A stretch of 64,000 nt of DNA from an uncultured Lachnospiraceae bacterium (GTDB lineage: Bacteria; Bacillota; Clostridia; Lachnospirales; Lachnospiraceae), in contig ONBT01000006.1 of the NCBI GenBank assembly GCA_900316075.1, positions 52,463 through 116,462 on the forward strand. The letters run 5' to 3'. Shown here piece by piece: positions 33,402 to 41,168 of the stretch (its first letter is position 1; the number at the start of each line of letters is the position of its first letter). The notes under the pieces were generated by a model, which worked only from the letters and a program-made list of their open reading frames with translations, did not search any database and was not told the origin of the DNA. The position numbers and the translations under genes were made by a program.

Positions 33402-34661
33402 ATGAAAATCGGAATACTTGGCGGAACTTTCAATCCCATTCATAAGGGACATCTCTTCGTGGCCCGGGAGGCCCAAAAACAGCTGAAACTGGACCAGGTC
33501 CTGGTCATGCCGGCCGGAGACCCGCCCCACAAGGACGAGATCACGTCCATCAGCCGGAGCCAGCGCTTTGCCCTGGTGAAAGAGACTCTGAAAGCGGAAG
33601 ATGGCCTTACCTTTTTTCCCTATGAATATACCCATGAAGGGCAGGGATACTCCTATATCATCCTTGGTGAGCTGAAAAAACTCTATCCGAAGGACGACCT
33701 CTATTTCATCATCGGAGAAGATTCCTTTCTGGCCTTCGAAACCTGGGTCAAACCTGAGGTCATCAGTACCTTCGTAAAGTTTGCCGTAATCCGGCGGAAT
33801 GACTGCGGCGGAATGTCAGAAACCGACCTTTCGGCGCTATCCAAACTCTATCAGGAAAAATACAGGACGGAATTCATCATCCTATCTACGGATACGGTCG
33901 ACTGTTCGTCAACGGAGCTCCGCCGTCTTCTGTATTCACGGAAGAGTCTTCATGATTCTGAAAAGAAACTGAAGAAGTACCTTCCTGAAGCAGCCTATGA
34001 TTATATTCTCGCACACAGGCTCTATGAGAGCTTCCCGGTCACAGAGGATGGAGGCCCCTTCAATTTCGCGGTTGCCTATGACAAGCTGCAGAAGAAGCTG
34101 ACTCCCCACCGCTACCGGCACAGTCTTGGAGTGGAAGATACCTGCGCCGCCCTGGCGGCTGCCTGGAACTATCCGGTGCGGCTGGCCCGGATGGCCGGAA
34201 TCCTTCATGACTGTGCGAAAAGTCTTTCGGACAGCAAATATTTCAAAGTCTGCGAGAAGAATGGAATTTCGATAAGTCCGGCCGAGCAGAAAGCACCCTA
34301 TCTCCTTCATGCAAAGGTCGGCTCTGTCTATGCAGAAAAGAAGTACGGGGTCACGGACGAAGAGATTCTCGAAGCCATCCGGGTCCATACAACCGGGAAA
34401 CCGGGCATGGGCCTTCTGGACAAGATTCTCTTCGTGGCGGACTACATAGAACCTGGCCGGGACAAGGCACAGGACCTTGAAAATATACGCCAGACAGCCT
34501 ATCAGGATCTGGACCTCTGCTGCGAGATCATTCTGAAAAATACCCTCGACTACCTGAAAAAAAGCGGGGCAGAAGTGGACCGGACAACAGCGGACACCTA
34601 TGAATATTTCCACAAACTCATGCAGCAGAAACGGGCTGCCTATCCGGAGGGCATTTTCTGA
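33402..34661 (+). CDS. nadD: Fused nicotinate-nucleotide adenylyltransferase and YqeK-type HD hydrolase
   Basis: 419 residues, two enzymes in one chain. Residues 1 to about 210 are NadD, adenylating nicotinate mononucleotide in NAD synthesis: GGTFNPIHKGH at 7-17 and the late motif SSTELRR at 169-175. Residues about 220-419 are a YqeK HD domain: H240, the HD pair at 269-270, H303, H329 and D347 are all in place. YqeK enzymes split the alarmone Ap4A to ADP. In Bacillus nadD and yqeK are adjacent separate genes; here they are joined with no stop between. All catalytic residues look intact in both halves. Shine-Dalgarno support is weak (GCAGG directly before ATG). Confidence 0.94.
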   Translation: MKIGILGGTFNPIHKGHLFVAREAQKQLKLDQVLVMPAGDPPHKDEITSISRSQRFALVKETLKAEDGLTFFPYEYTHEGQGYSYIILGELKKLYPKDDLYFIIGEDSFLAFETWVKPEVISTFVKFAVIRRNDCGGMSETDLSALSKLYQEKYRTEFIILSTDTVDCSSTELRRLLYSRKSLHDSEKKLKKYLPEAAYDYILAHRLYESFPVTEDGGPFNFAVAYDKLQKKLTPHRYRHSLGVEDTCAALAAAWNYPVRLARMAGILHDCAKSLSDSKYFKVCEKNGISISPAEQKAPYLLHAKVGSVYAEKKYGVTDEEILEAIRVHTTGKPGMGLLDKILFVADYIEPGRDKAQDLENIRQTAYQDLDLCCEIILKNTLDYLKKSGAEVDRTTADTYEYFHKLMQQKRAAYPEGIF

Positions 34662-34742
34662 GCCTGATAGGCCTGACATCAGCAAAGTCTACGGTAAAGG
34701 GCAGTCAAGCAAAGCATTGTATACCATCAAGGCAGAACCATA

Positions 34743-34769
34743 TTGCTGAAATTCAACCGTATTCAGCAA
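34743..34769. repeat. Inverted repeat in the rsfS leader
   Basis: TTGCTGAA and TTCAGCAA form a perfect 8-bp dyad over an 11-base loop, 45 bases before rsfS. No T-run follows, so it could be an operator or a leader stem. Confidence 0.5.
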
Positions 34770-34813
34770 AATAACCCATGACACCACATGACGCCATTGG
34801 AGGAAATGAACAC

Positions 34814-35197
34814 ATGGACGACATGACGAACGAAAAACAATTCACCAAAGAAGAACTGAAAGCCGCCGTAAAGGCTGTAGTAGAGGCCCTGAATGGAAAA
34901 CTTGCCGCAGACATCGAAATCATCGATATCGGCGGAGTCTCCGTCATAGCGGACTATTTCGTCGTCGCCTCTGCTCAGAGTCAGAATCAGCTCCATGCCA
35001 TGCAGGATGCCGCCGATGAAGCCATGTACAAGCTGGGCTTCAAGGCCAAATCCATCGAAGGCAACCGCCAGTCCACCTGGATTCTCATGGACTACGGAGA
35101 TATCATCGTCCACCTCTTTTCTGCGGAAGACCGGCTTTTCTACAATCTCGAGAAAATCTGGTCCGACGGAAAACGGATTTCACCGGAAGAACTATAA
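34814..35197 (+). CDS. rsfS: Ribosome silencing factor RsfS
   Basis: A 127-residue protein that binds L14 and blocks subunit joining in slow growth. The pattern DIGGVSVIADYFVVASAQSQNQLHAM and YGDIIVHLFSAEDRLFYNLEKIWSD is diagnostic. The start at 34814 fits GGAGG at 34799-34803; an ATG 12 codons earlier has no site. It follows nadD-yqeK, the usual nadD-yqeK-rsfS order. Confidence 0.95.
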   Translation: MDDMTNEKQFTKEELKAAVKAVVEALNGKLAADIEIIDIGGVSVIADYFVVASAQSQNQLHAMQDAADEAMYKLGFKAKSIEGNRQSTWILMDYGDIIVHLFSAEDRLFYNLEKIWSDGKRISPEEL

Positions 35198-35285
35198 TCA
35201 GAACGAACCGGCTGTTCGGAATGAAACGGGCAGGATATAGGCGGCTCCTCAATTTCGAAACATTCCAACATTCCTTAGAATACAG

Positions 35286-35330
35286 CAGGGTCGGTCGAAC
35301 AACTCGTTCGGCCGACCCTGTTTGATTTTT
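35286..35330. terminator. Strong terminator between rsfS and lexA
   Basis: CAGGGTCGGTCGAAC and GTTCGGCCGACCCTG pair over 15 positions (one G-T wobble) with a 5-base loop, then TTTGATTTTT. The convergent arrangement suits termination of rsfS and possibly lexA. Confidence 0.9.
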
Positions 35331-35408
35331 CCATGAAACAGATTTTCGACAAGTGTATATGCAAAAGAAAAGCAGCTGTCGACAGGTCTGTAATGAACTC
35401 GCAGTAAA

Positions 35409-36035
35409 CTATCGATTGTCAGGAAGAAAGCGCATGACTCCAAACACCCGGCCGATAATCTGACAGTCCTTCACATAGATGGGGCTCATCGTATCGTTCT
35501 CCGGCTGCAGACGAATCATATCCTTCTCCCGGTAGAAAGTCTTCACCGTAGCCGAGTCATCAATCAGGGCCACGATAATCTGCCCGTCCCTGGCCTCGTC
35601 ACAGCGCTCAACCATGATGGTATCGCCGTTCATAATTCCGGCATTGATCATGGATTCTCCCTTGACCTTCAGCATGAAACATTCATTCTTCGGTACATAC
35701 TCCGCAGGTACGGGAAAATAATCCTCGATATTCTGCTGGGCCAGAATGGGTAGACCGGCTGCCACCTGTCCCACAAGAGGGAGGGAGACCATATCCCGGC
35801 GGGAAAGATTGAACTCATCGTCGACAATCTCAATAGCCCGGGGCTTGGAAGGATCCCGGCGGATGCAGCCCAGACGTTCGAGATTCTCAAGCTGCGAATA
35901 TACGGAAGAAGTGGAGCGGAGACCGACTGCTTCGCCGATTTCACGAACCGTGGGCGGGTAGCCACGGGTCAGAATCTCTTCCTTCAAAAAGTTCAGAATC
36001 TGTTCCTGCTTTGCAGAAAGCTTGTCCTTTGCCAT
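35409..36035 (-). CDS. lexA: SOS repressor LexA
   Basis: A 208-residue transcriptional repressor that cleaves itself when RecA is activated. The N-terminal winged helix (TVREIGEAVGLRSTSSVYSQ) binds DNA. The cleavage bond is A93-G94 in GQVAAGLP; the catalytic Ser is S128 in GESM and the Lys is K165 in ATVKTF. CTGGAGGTA precedes the ATG on the minus strand. It is divergent from a YneA-like gene, as in Bacillus, and its own promoter and leader hold LexA box candidates, so autoregulation is expected. Confidence 0.97.
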   Translation of the reverse strand: MAKDKLSAKQEQILNFLKEEILTRGYPPTVREIGEAVGLRSTSSVYSQLENLERLGCIRRDPSKPRAIEIVDDEFNLSRRDMVSLPLVGQVAAGLPILAQQNIEDYFPVPAEYVPKNECFMLKVKGESMINAGIMNGDTIMVERCDEARDGQIIVALIDDSATVKTFYREKDMIRLQPENDTMSPIYVKDCQIIGRVFGVMRFLPDNR

Positions 36036-36059
36036 AAAAATACCTCCAGTCGGAAAACA

Positions 36060-36073
36060 GGAATAAGTGTTCT
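36060..36073. promoter_or_regulatory. Candidate LexA box in the lexA leader
   Basis: GGAATAAGTGTTCT matches the Bacillus-type core GAACN4GTTC at 7 of 8 positions. It lies downstream of the lexA -10. Confidence 0.4.
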
Positions 36074-36106
36074 GTAGAAGAACATATCTACCGTTTGTAT
36101 GATGTG

Positions 36107-36135
36107 ATTATAGCAGAACATTCACCCGCTTGCAA
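36107..36135 (-). promoter_or_regulatory. lexA promoter
   Basis: On the minus strand: TTGCAA (36135-36130), 17-base spacer, perfect TATAAT (36112-36107), 71 bases before the lexA start. Confidence 0.75.
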
Positions 36136-36143
36136 GAACATTT

Positions 36144-36157
36144 CGAAATAATGTTCG
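36144..36157. promoter_or_regulatory. LexA box between lexA and yneA-like gene
   Basis: CGAAATAATGTTCG matches the Bacillus consensus CGAACN4GTTCG at 9 of 10 fixed positions. It lies between the two -35 elements, so one bound repressor could affect both promoters. Confidence 0.75.
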
Positions 36158-36165
36158 GAAACCTA

Positions 36166-36194
36166 TTGACAAACTTTTGTTCTGATAATATAAT
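36166..36194 (+). promoter_or_regulatory. Consensus promoter of the yneA-like gene
   Basis: TTGACA (36166-36171), 17-base spacer, TATAAT (36189-36194): a perfect match in both hexamers, as expected for a strong promoter that must be held down by a repressor. Confidence 0.88.
36170..36183. promoter_or_regulatory. LexA box overlapping the yneA-like promoter spacer
   Basis: CAAACTTTTGTTCT matches the GAACN4GTTC core at 7 of 8 positions and lies between the -35 and -10, where binding would block RNA polymerase. Confidence 0.65.
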
Positions 36195-36227
36195 GCAAGG
36201 CAAGAACAGAAGTTTGGAGGTGCTCTT

Positions 36228-36566
36228 ATGAGAACGTCAGCGAAAAAGGTTTCCTATACATCCTCATTTCGGAAGATGCTTCTTTTTATTTGTCTGCTTT
36301 TGACAGTTTTGTTTGTAATTCTGAGCCGGGTTCTGATTACGGCAGAGGCTGTCGCCCCTGATGAAACAGGCGAATGTCAGCAGAAATATTATATGAGCTA
36401 TGAAGTGCAGGACGGAGATACTCTGTGGGATCTGGCAGGAGAGTACAATGATTTCTCTGTCCAGGACAGCAGTACCTATATTGCTGAAGTTCGTTCCATG
36501 AACCACATCGACGGAGATACGATTCATGCAGGAGACTACATCGTACTGCCATATTTCGGCAAATGA
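36228..36566 (+). CDS. YneA-like LysM protein, probable SOS division inhibitor
   Basis: 112 residues: a basic N-terminus, one membrane segment (about 17-36) and a C-terminal LysM peptidoglycan-binding domain (about 57-110: YEVQDGDTLWDLAGEY ... IHAGDYIVLPYF). In Bacillus, YneA is the LexA-controlled, membrane-anchored LysM protein that stops cell division during the SOS response and is encoded divergently from lexA. The same layout, a perfect promoter and two LexA boxes here argue for the same job. TTGGAGGTG precedes the ATG. Sequence similarity outside LysM is low, so function rests on architecture and context. Confidence 0.85.
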   Translation: MRTSAKKVSYTSSFRKMLLFICLLLTVLFVILSRVLITAEAVAPDETGECQQKYYMSYEVQDGDTLWDLAGEYNDFSVQDSSTYIAEVRSMNHIDGDTIHAGDYIVLPYFGK

Positions 36567-36760
36567 CTATTCATACACGATACAGTCTTCGCCCAAACGT
36601 CTATCCGCTTTTTCCGTAAGTGTTTTATAATTAGTTTATGATTTTTGGCCACAATAGAAAAATTTCAACCCATAGAGCGAGAATTTGCTTTCCCGGCATG
36701 GGAAGGGCCGAACTATTGCATCTTCAATCGGAAAGACTGTTTGGAAGGGACTGTATTTGA

Positions 36761-37129
36761 ATGGCAGAGACAGAGAAAGATACGTTCGGAATCAATATGA
36801 AGAAGTGGTGCAGGGCTCATGAGGTCTGGGTCCGTGACCAGGTTGGGAAGGGACGGGACCCCCAGGAAATCCTCGTCATTCATATCAAGAAGCTTGAATG
36901 GCTTCAGCACGAACGCCTGGTCCACCTTATAGTTCTGTTCATGACCGTCATCATTACCTTGTTTTCTCTGGGTGTGACTCTGTGGCTCCCGCAGTTTGCC
37001 CTTGCCTCAGGACCTATATTTCTTGTATTTCTGATTCTGCTTTGCTTTTACATAGCCCATTATTTTTTCCTCGAGAACACTGTCCAGCACTGGTACCGAA
37101 TCGCAGATGACCTTACGTCGCGCAGGTAA
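36761..37129 (+). CDS. Small membrane protein of unknown function
   Basis: 122 residues. A charged cytoplasmic N-terminal part (about 1-50, with WCRAHEVWVRDQVGKGRDPQEIL) is followed by two membrane segments (about 52-77 and 80-102) and a short charged tail. I do not recognise the family. It lies between the SOS pair and the recombinase gene in the same direction, 194 bases after the yneA-like gene, and GTTTGGAAGGGA upstream may serve as a ribosome site. No motif suggests enzyme activity. Confidence 0.75.
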   Translation: MAETEKDTFGINMKKWCRAHEVWVRDQVGKGRDPQEILVIHIKKLEWLQHERLVHLIVLFMTVIITLFSLGVTLWLPQFALASGPIFLVFLILLCFYIAHYFFLENTVQHWYRIADDLTSRR

Positions 37130-37277
37130 TTGCAAACTGTGCCCTAGTGTGGATTATATCGTAAGCAGCAAATCCATTTTTTCACTTAAATTCCATTGCT
37201 GCTAAATAGCCTATCGGCATGATTTTTTGGTCTTGCATTTTGGCGGGCGAGTGGTAGTATAGACATATATTTAATTA

Positions 37278-37301
37278 TCGGATAAATATCTGTTTATCCG
37301 A
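37278..37301. repeat. dif-like dyad upstream of the tyrosine recombinase gene
   Basis: TCGGATAAA, six central bases TATCTG, then TTTATCCGA: perfect 9-bp inverted arms around a 6-base centre. Extended to 28 bases (37276-37303) the arms match at 9 of 11 positions, the geometry of a Xer/dif core site. It lies 45 bases before the recombinase ATG, much as difSL lies next to xerS in streptococci. An operator is the alternative. Confidence 0.6.
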
Positions 37302-37346
37302 ATGTTATTGTATTATGTAGACCATGTAGACCTATGAGGCACTTCT

Positions 37347-38417
37347 ATGGGAAAAGACTCGGAATTTTATAAGGACAAGAAAAAACAGCAATTGGTGACT
37401 CTGCGGGGACTCATGAAGGAACTGCCGCCATGTGCCGTAGACTATATTCACAGTAAGGAACTTACGACCCAGACATCGACGCTGGTTTCCTATTCCTATG
37501 ACCTTTTGACCTTTTTCCGCTATCTGAAGGAATCGAATCCTTCCTGCAGGAAGTTCACGCCCAAGGACTTCACCTGTGAATTCATTTCGAACCTGCAGCC
37601 TGAGGATATTCTCGAATATCAGCGTTATCTGGAGCTGAATCTCGACGAGGCAGACTACCATGAGGAAGGAAAAAAGGCCATTGCCCGGAAAATGGCCCCT
37701 TTGAGAGGTATGTTTCTCTATCATTTTCAGCACAAGAATATCAAGGAAAATCCCATGATTCTGGTTCCCTTGCCCAGGCTGAAAAAGGACAAAAATATTG
37801 TTCGATTGTCCAATTATGAGGTCCGGGCCATCATGGATGCCGTGGAAAACGGAACCGAACAGATGTCCAAGCGGCAGAAGGCCTTTGCGGAAAAGACCCG
37901 GAAAAGGGATGTCGCCATACTGACTTTAATGCTCGGAACGGGTATTCGAGTTTCTGAATGCAACGGACTGGACTTAGACGATGTGGATCTGACCGTGAAT
38001 ACCATCACGATTGTCCGGAAAGGCGGGGGGCAGGATGTCCTCTATTTCGGAGACGATATCCACGATGCAATTGCCGACTATATCGATTCGGAACGGAAGC
38101 TCATTCACCCCGTGGAAGGCCAGGAAAAGGCCCTCTTCTACTCCCTGCAGGGAAAACGGATGAGTGTGGATGCCATAGAAAATCTTGTGAAAAAGTATGC
38201 TCAGATTGCCGTACCCACGAAGCATATTACGCCGCACAAGCTCCGCTCTACCTACGGAACGGCCCTCTACAGGGAAACCGGTGATATCCGTCTGGTAGCG
38301 GACGTACTCGGCCATGAGAACATCAATACGACCATTGATTATTATGCTGCCATTGAAGATGAACACAAGCGGGAAGCCGCCAATGCCGTGAATTTCAACC
38401 GGCCGGATCCGAGTTGA
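37347..38417 (+). CDS. Tyrosine recombinase, XerS-like single-recombinase type
   Basis: A 356-residue site-specific recombinase. An N-terminal SAM-like core-binding domain (about 35-135) precedes the catalytic domain. The catalytic set is complete: R201 (TGIRVSE), K225 in the beta-hairpin (VRKGG), H297 and R300 (PHKLRSTYG), H323 (LGHENI) and Y332. Length, the long N-terminal domain and the start region (ELPPCAVDYIHSKE) resemble XerS of streptococci, which alone resolves chromosome dimers, more than XerC/XerD (about 300 residues). Housekeeping genes flank it and there is no other mobile-element gene, so a chromosome-maintenance role is favoured over an integrase. Orthology to XerS is inferred. 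No good Shine-Dalgarno sequence is seen (ATGAGGCAC). Confidence 0.85.
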   Translation: MGKDSEFYKDKKKQQLVTLRGLMKELPPCAVDYIHSKELTTQTSTLVSYSYDLLTFFRYLKESNPSCRKFTPKDFTCEFISNLQPEDILEYQRYLELNLDEADYHEEGKKAIARKMAPLRGMFLYHFQHKNIKENPMILVPLPRLKKDKNIVRLSNYEVRAIMDAVENGTEQMSKRQKAFAEKTRKRDVAILTLMLGTGIRVSECNGLDLDDVDLTVNTITIVRKGGGQDVLYFGDDIHDAIADYIDSERKLIHPVEGQEKALFYSLQGKRMSVDAIENLVKKYAQIAVPTKHITPHKLRSTYGTALYRETGDIRLVADVLGHENINTTIDYYAAIEDEHKREAANAVNFNRPDPS

Positions 38418-38464
38418 AGGACTGTTATATCTGTAGATTCTTTTCACGGCTTGAAACGGATTGG

Positions 38465-38508
38465 CGGCATGAGAATCAACTTTTAATGATTTTTCTCAGC
38501 CGTTTTTT
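38465..38508 (+). terminator. Terminator after the recombinase gene, overlapping the rluD end
   Basis: CGGC-A-TGAGAA pairs with TTCTCA-GCCG across an AT-rich loop and is followed by six T's. The descending arm overlaps the last codons of the convergent rluD. Confidence 0.7.
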
Positions 38509-39428
38509 CTAAGTTTCTCGAGCAGCTTCTCGAAATATTCCGGCAGAGGGGCGGAAAACTCCACGTATATCCCTGTCGTCGGATGAATGAATCCTATTGT
38601 TTTGGCATGCAGGGTCTGTCCTTCCAGCTTGAAGGGGCATTTCTTCGGTCCGTATACCGGGTCGCCCAGAATCGGATGTCCGATAGAAGCCATATGGACC
38701 CGGATCTGGTGGGTCCGGCCGGTCTCCAGTTTGAAGGCACAGTAGGTATAGGCTCCGAACCGTTCCAGAACCCTGTAATGAGTCACTGCCCGCCGACCGG
38801 CCGGGTCGATGGCCATCTTCTTCCGGTCCGTCTTCGAACGGGCAATCGGTGCATCTATGGTACCTTCATTATTCTTTATATTCCCGATGACAATTCCCTC
38901 ATAGATGCGGTTTACTGTATGTTCTTTGATCTGTTCTGCTATAGCGTTATGTGCCTTGTCGTTCTTGCAGATAATGAGGGAGCCGGTCGTGTCCCGGTCA
39001 ATCCGGTGGACGATGCCGGGCCGCTTTTCCCCATTGATTCCGGACAGAGAATCCCCGCAGTGATAGAGAATGGCGTTGACCAGGGTATTGTCCTCGTGTC
39101 CGGGGGCCGGATGGACAACCATGCCCTTGGGCTTATTTACAATCAGGATGTCTCTGTCCTCATAGAGAATGTCCAAAGGTATGTTCTGGGCCGTCACATC
39201 GATTTCTTTGGGCTGCGGAAACCGAATGGAAATTTCATCTCCGGCAGAAACTTTGTACGAATCCTTCTTCGGGTCCCCGTTTACGGTGATCAGGCCCTGG
39301 CCGATGAGATTCGAGAAAAAGGACCGGGAGTGGTCGGGGAAAAGGTCCTTGAGACAGACGTCCAGACGTTTTCCGGCATTCTCCGGTCCTATTGAAATCA
39401 CAGTGTTTTCTTCACTCATAAAAATCAT
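38496..39428 (-). CDS. rluD: RluD-type ribosomal large-subunit pseudouridine synthase
   Basis: 310 residues. An N-terminal S4 domain (about 20-75: GKRLDVCLKDLF) and the catalytic domain with the Asp in HRIDRDTTGSLI (near 141) and the late motif TGRTHQIRVHMASIGHPILGDPVYG. This is the typical RluD pattern, which modifies helix 69 of 23S rRNA. In most Firmicutes it follows lspA directly; here an aldo/keto reductase gene lies between them. The start is either the ATG at 39428 or the one at 39419; neither has a clear ribosome site. Confidence 0.93.
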   Translation of the reverse strand: MIFMSEENTVISIGPENAGKRLDVCLKDLFPDHSRSFFSNLIGQGLITVNGDPKKDSYKVSAGDEISIRFPQPKEIDVTAQNIPLDILYEDRDILIVNKPKGMVVHPAPGHEDNTLVNAILYHCGDSLSGINGEKRPGIVHRIDRDTTGSLIICKNDKAHNAIAEQIKEHTVNRIYEGIVIGNIKNNEGTIDAPIARSKTDRKKMAIDPAGRRAVTHYRVLERFGAYTYCAFKLETGRTHQIRVHMASIGHPILGDPVYGPKKCPFKLEGQTLHAKTIGFIHPTTGIYVEFSAPLPEYFEKLLEKLRKNG

Positions 39429-39502
39429 TGTACAAATTCTCGACGATTGAACCGTCTTCGCGAAACAATCGTTTGTGATAGACCAACCGTTCGATAAGCT
39501 GT

Positions 39503-40549
39503 CTATACCTGTACTTCTCCGGCCAGGACTTTCCGATAGTCGACCAGATTTTCTCGGAGAAGATTCGGAATGTCCAGTTCATAGGGGCACTTGGTCTTGC
39601 ACTTGCCGCAGTTGATGCAGTTTTCAATCTTTTCCATTTCTCCCTGCCAATAGGGCGTCAGCCAGGCCTCGGAAGGTGCCCGGCGCAGCATCAGGCTCAT
39701 GCGGTTGCACTGGTTGATGGTGATGCCTACCGTGCAGGGCATGCAGTAGCCGCAGCCCCTGCAGAAGTTCCCCGAGAGTTCATGCTTTTCCTTTTCAATG
39801 AAAGCCGCAATTTCCGGGGTCATTTCCGGCGTTTCGTCGAAGAAATGAAGCCACTGGTCAAGTTCCGTCTCCCGCTGGATTCCCCAGATGGGCAGGGCAT
39901 TGTCAAACTGACTCATGAAGGCCATGGCCGCGTCTGCGTTTGTAATTAAACCACCGGCCAATCCCTTCATGCAGATGAAGCCCATATTGTGGGCCTTGAC
40001 GGATTCATACAAGCCTAAGTCCTTCTCGCTGGCAAGATAGCTGAAGGGGTACTGCAGGGTCTCATAGAGGCCGGATTCGGCAATCTCCATGGCCACGCCG
40101 AGCTTATGGGTGGTGATTCCGATATGGCGGATCAGGCCCTGGTCCTTTGCCTCCTGCATGGCTTCATACATGCCTGTCCCGTCCCCAGGCGCATAGCACT
40201 GGTCTACCTGGTGGAACTGATAGATGTCGATATAGCCACAATTCATGAGTTCAAGGGACGTGTGCAGGTCCTTCCAGAAGCCTTCAGGAGTCCTTTCATG
40301 GGTTTTTGTCGCGATAATAATATTTTCGCGTTCCTTTTCAAAAAGTCCGCCGGGCTGGCCGAAGGCCAGCCCTATTTTTTCCTCGGAATCGCTGTAAGCC
40401 CGGGCGGTGTCGAAGAAGCGCATACCGCCGACATAGGCCTTTTGCAGCAGGTCAATAGCTGTTTCTTTCGTATCCCGCTGAATCGGCAGGGCCCCGAAGG
40501 CGTTCTGCGGAACCGTGATTCCTGTAGTTCCCAAGGTGACATTCTTCAT
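39503..40549 (-). CDS. Aldo/keto reductase with C-terminal ferredoxin-type domain
   Basis: 348 residues. Residues 1 to about 265 are the NADPH-dependent aldo/keto reductase barrel with the catalytic tetrad Asp and Tyr (FFDTARAYSDSEEKIG), Lys (IIATKTH) and His (IYQFHQVD). The C-terminus has cysteine groups CRGCGYCMPC and CINCGKCKTKCPY, able to hold 4Fe-4S clusters, so electrons may come from or go to a ferredoxin-like partner. This fused form is common in anaerobes; substrate unknown. It sits between lspA and rluD, which are normally adjacent, and a 13-base direct repeat lies just upstream, consistent with a later insertion. ATGAAAGGACAC-type site precedes it. Confidence 0.92.
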   Translation of the reverse strand: MKNVTLGTTGITVPQNAFGALPIQRDTKETAIDLLQKAYVGGMRFFDTARAYSDSEEKIGLAFGQPGGLFEKERENIIIATKTHERTPEGFWKDLHTSLELMNCGYIDIYQFHQVDQCYAPGDGTGMYEAMQEAKDQGLIRHIGITTHKLGVAMEIAESGLYETLQYPFSYLASEKDLGLYESVKAHNMGFICMKGLAGGLITNADAAMAFMSQFDNALPIWGIQRETELDQWLHFFDETPEMTPEIAAFIEKEKHELSGNFCRGCGYCMPCTVGITINQCNRMSLMLRRAPSEAWLTPYWQGEMEKIENCINCGKCKTKCPYELDIPNLLRENLVDYRKVLAGEVQV

Positions 40550-40571
40550 AGTACATGTGTCCTTTCATCAG

Positions 40572-40636
40572 GGGATGTCATTTGTTCGAAAAAAGATAGT
40601 TTTGCCCCTGCACCCCTCACATAGGGATGTCATTTG
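40572..40636. repeat. Direct repeat upstream of the aldo/keto reductase gene
   Basis: GGGATGTCATTTG occurs at 40572-40584 and again at 40624-40636, 52 bases apart, between the reductase and lspA. It might mark a small duplication or paired operator sites. Confidence 0.55.
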
Positions 40637-40646
40637 CAGAAAAAGC

Positions 40647-41168
40647 TTATTTTTTTACCTCATCCTTGGAACTTTCTTCCAGCTCATCGCCCTTATAGAC
40701 AAAGAGAACCATGACAATCAGGACGATGACCGACAAGGTCACATAGATGTCCGCTACATTGAACACGGGAAAATCTATCAGGGAGAAATAGATGAAATCG
40801 ATGACATAGCCCTGGATAAGGCGGTCGTAGAAGTTTCCCAGAGCCCCGGCCAGGAGCACGACCAGCGTCGCATAGAGGGGAAAGACCCGTTTCGTAAGCT
40901 TTGTCCGATGCAGGAAGTAGATGATCACAGCTGAAAAAGCCACCGTGATGACGAAGAAGAACCACCGCTGCCCCTGCAGGATGGAAAAGGCCGCCCCCCG
41001 GTTTTCCAGGTAATGAAGCTGCAGAACGCCCGGAAGCAGGATATAATCTTCCTTTCCCATCAGAGCCCCCTGGGCCGCCACCTTCGTCAGGCGGTCCAGC
41101 AGAATCAGCAGGAACAGAAACACTATTGTAAAGACAACCCGCTTTCCGCGGGACTCATATATTTTCAT
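40647..41168 (-). CDS. lspA: Lipoprotein signal peptidase (signal peptidase II)
   Basis: A 173-residue aspartic membrane protease that cuts prolipoproteins before the lipidated Cys. Four membrane segments are visible; the catalytic aspartates are in GALGNFYDRL and FNVADIYV, and NRGAAFSIL is conserved. The C-terminal tail is charged. Only 16 bases separate it from aroB upstream; this spacer is made of a copy of the TTTACATTANTCATG motif, whose ATG is the lspA start, and no Shine-Dalgarno sequence is present. Confidence 0.95.
   Translation of the reverse strand: MKIYESRGKRVVFTIVFLFLLILLDRLTKVAAQGALMGKEDYILLPGVLQLHYLENRGAAFSILQGQRWFFFVITVAFSAVIIYFLHRTKLTKRVFPLYATLVVLLAGALGNFYDRLIQGYVIDFIYFSLIDFPVFNVADIYVTLSVIVLIVMVLFVYKGDELEESSKDEVKK

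Noticed and set aside
35294..35312. CGAAC-N5-GTTCG sequence resembling a LexA box near the end of lexA
   Set aside because: It is the top of the 15-bp terminator stem, has 5 rather than 4 central bases, and lies between convergent gene ends.
37347..38417. The tyrosine recombinase as an integrase of a prophage or island
   Set aside because: No tRNA, excisionase, repeat pair or phage genes nearby; flanks are core genes and the protein resembles XerS.
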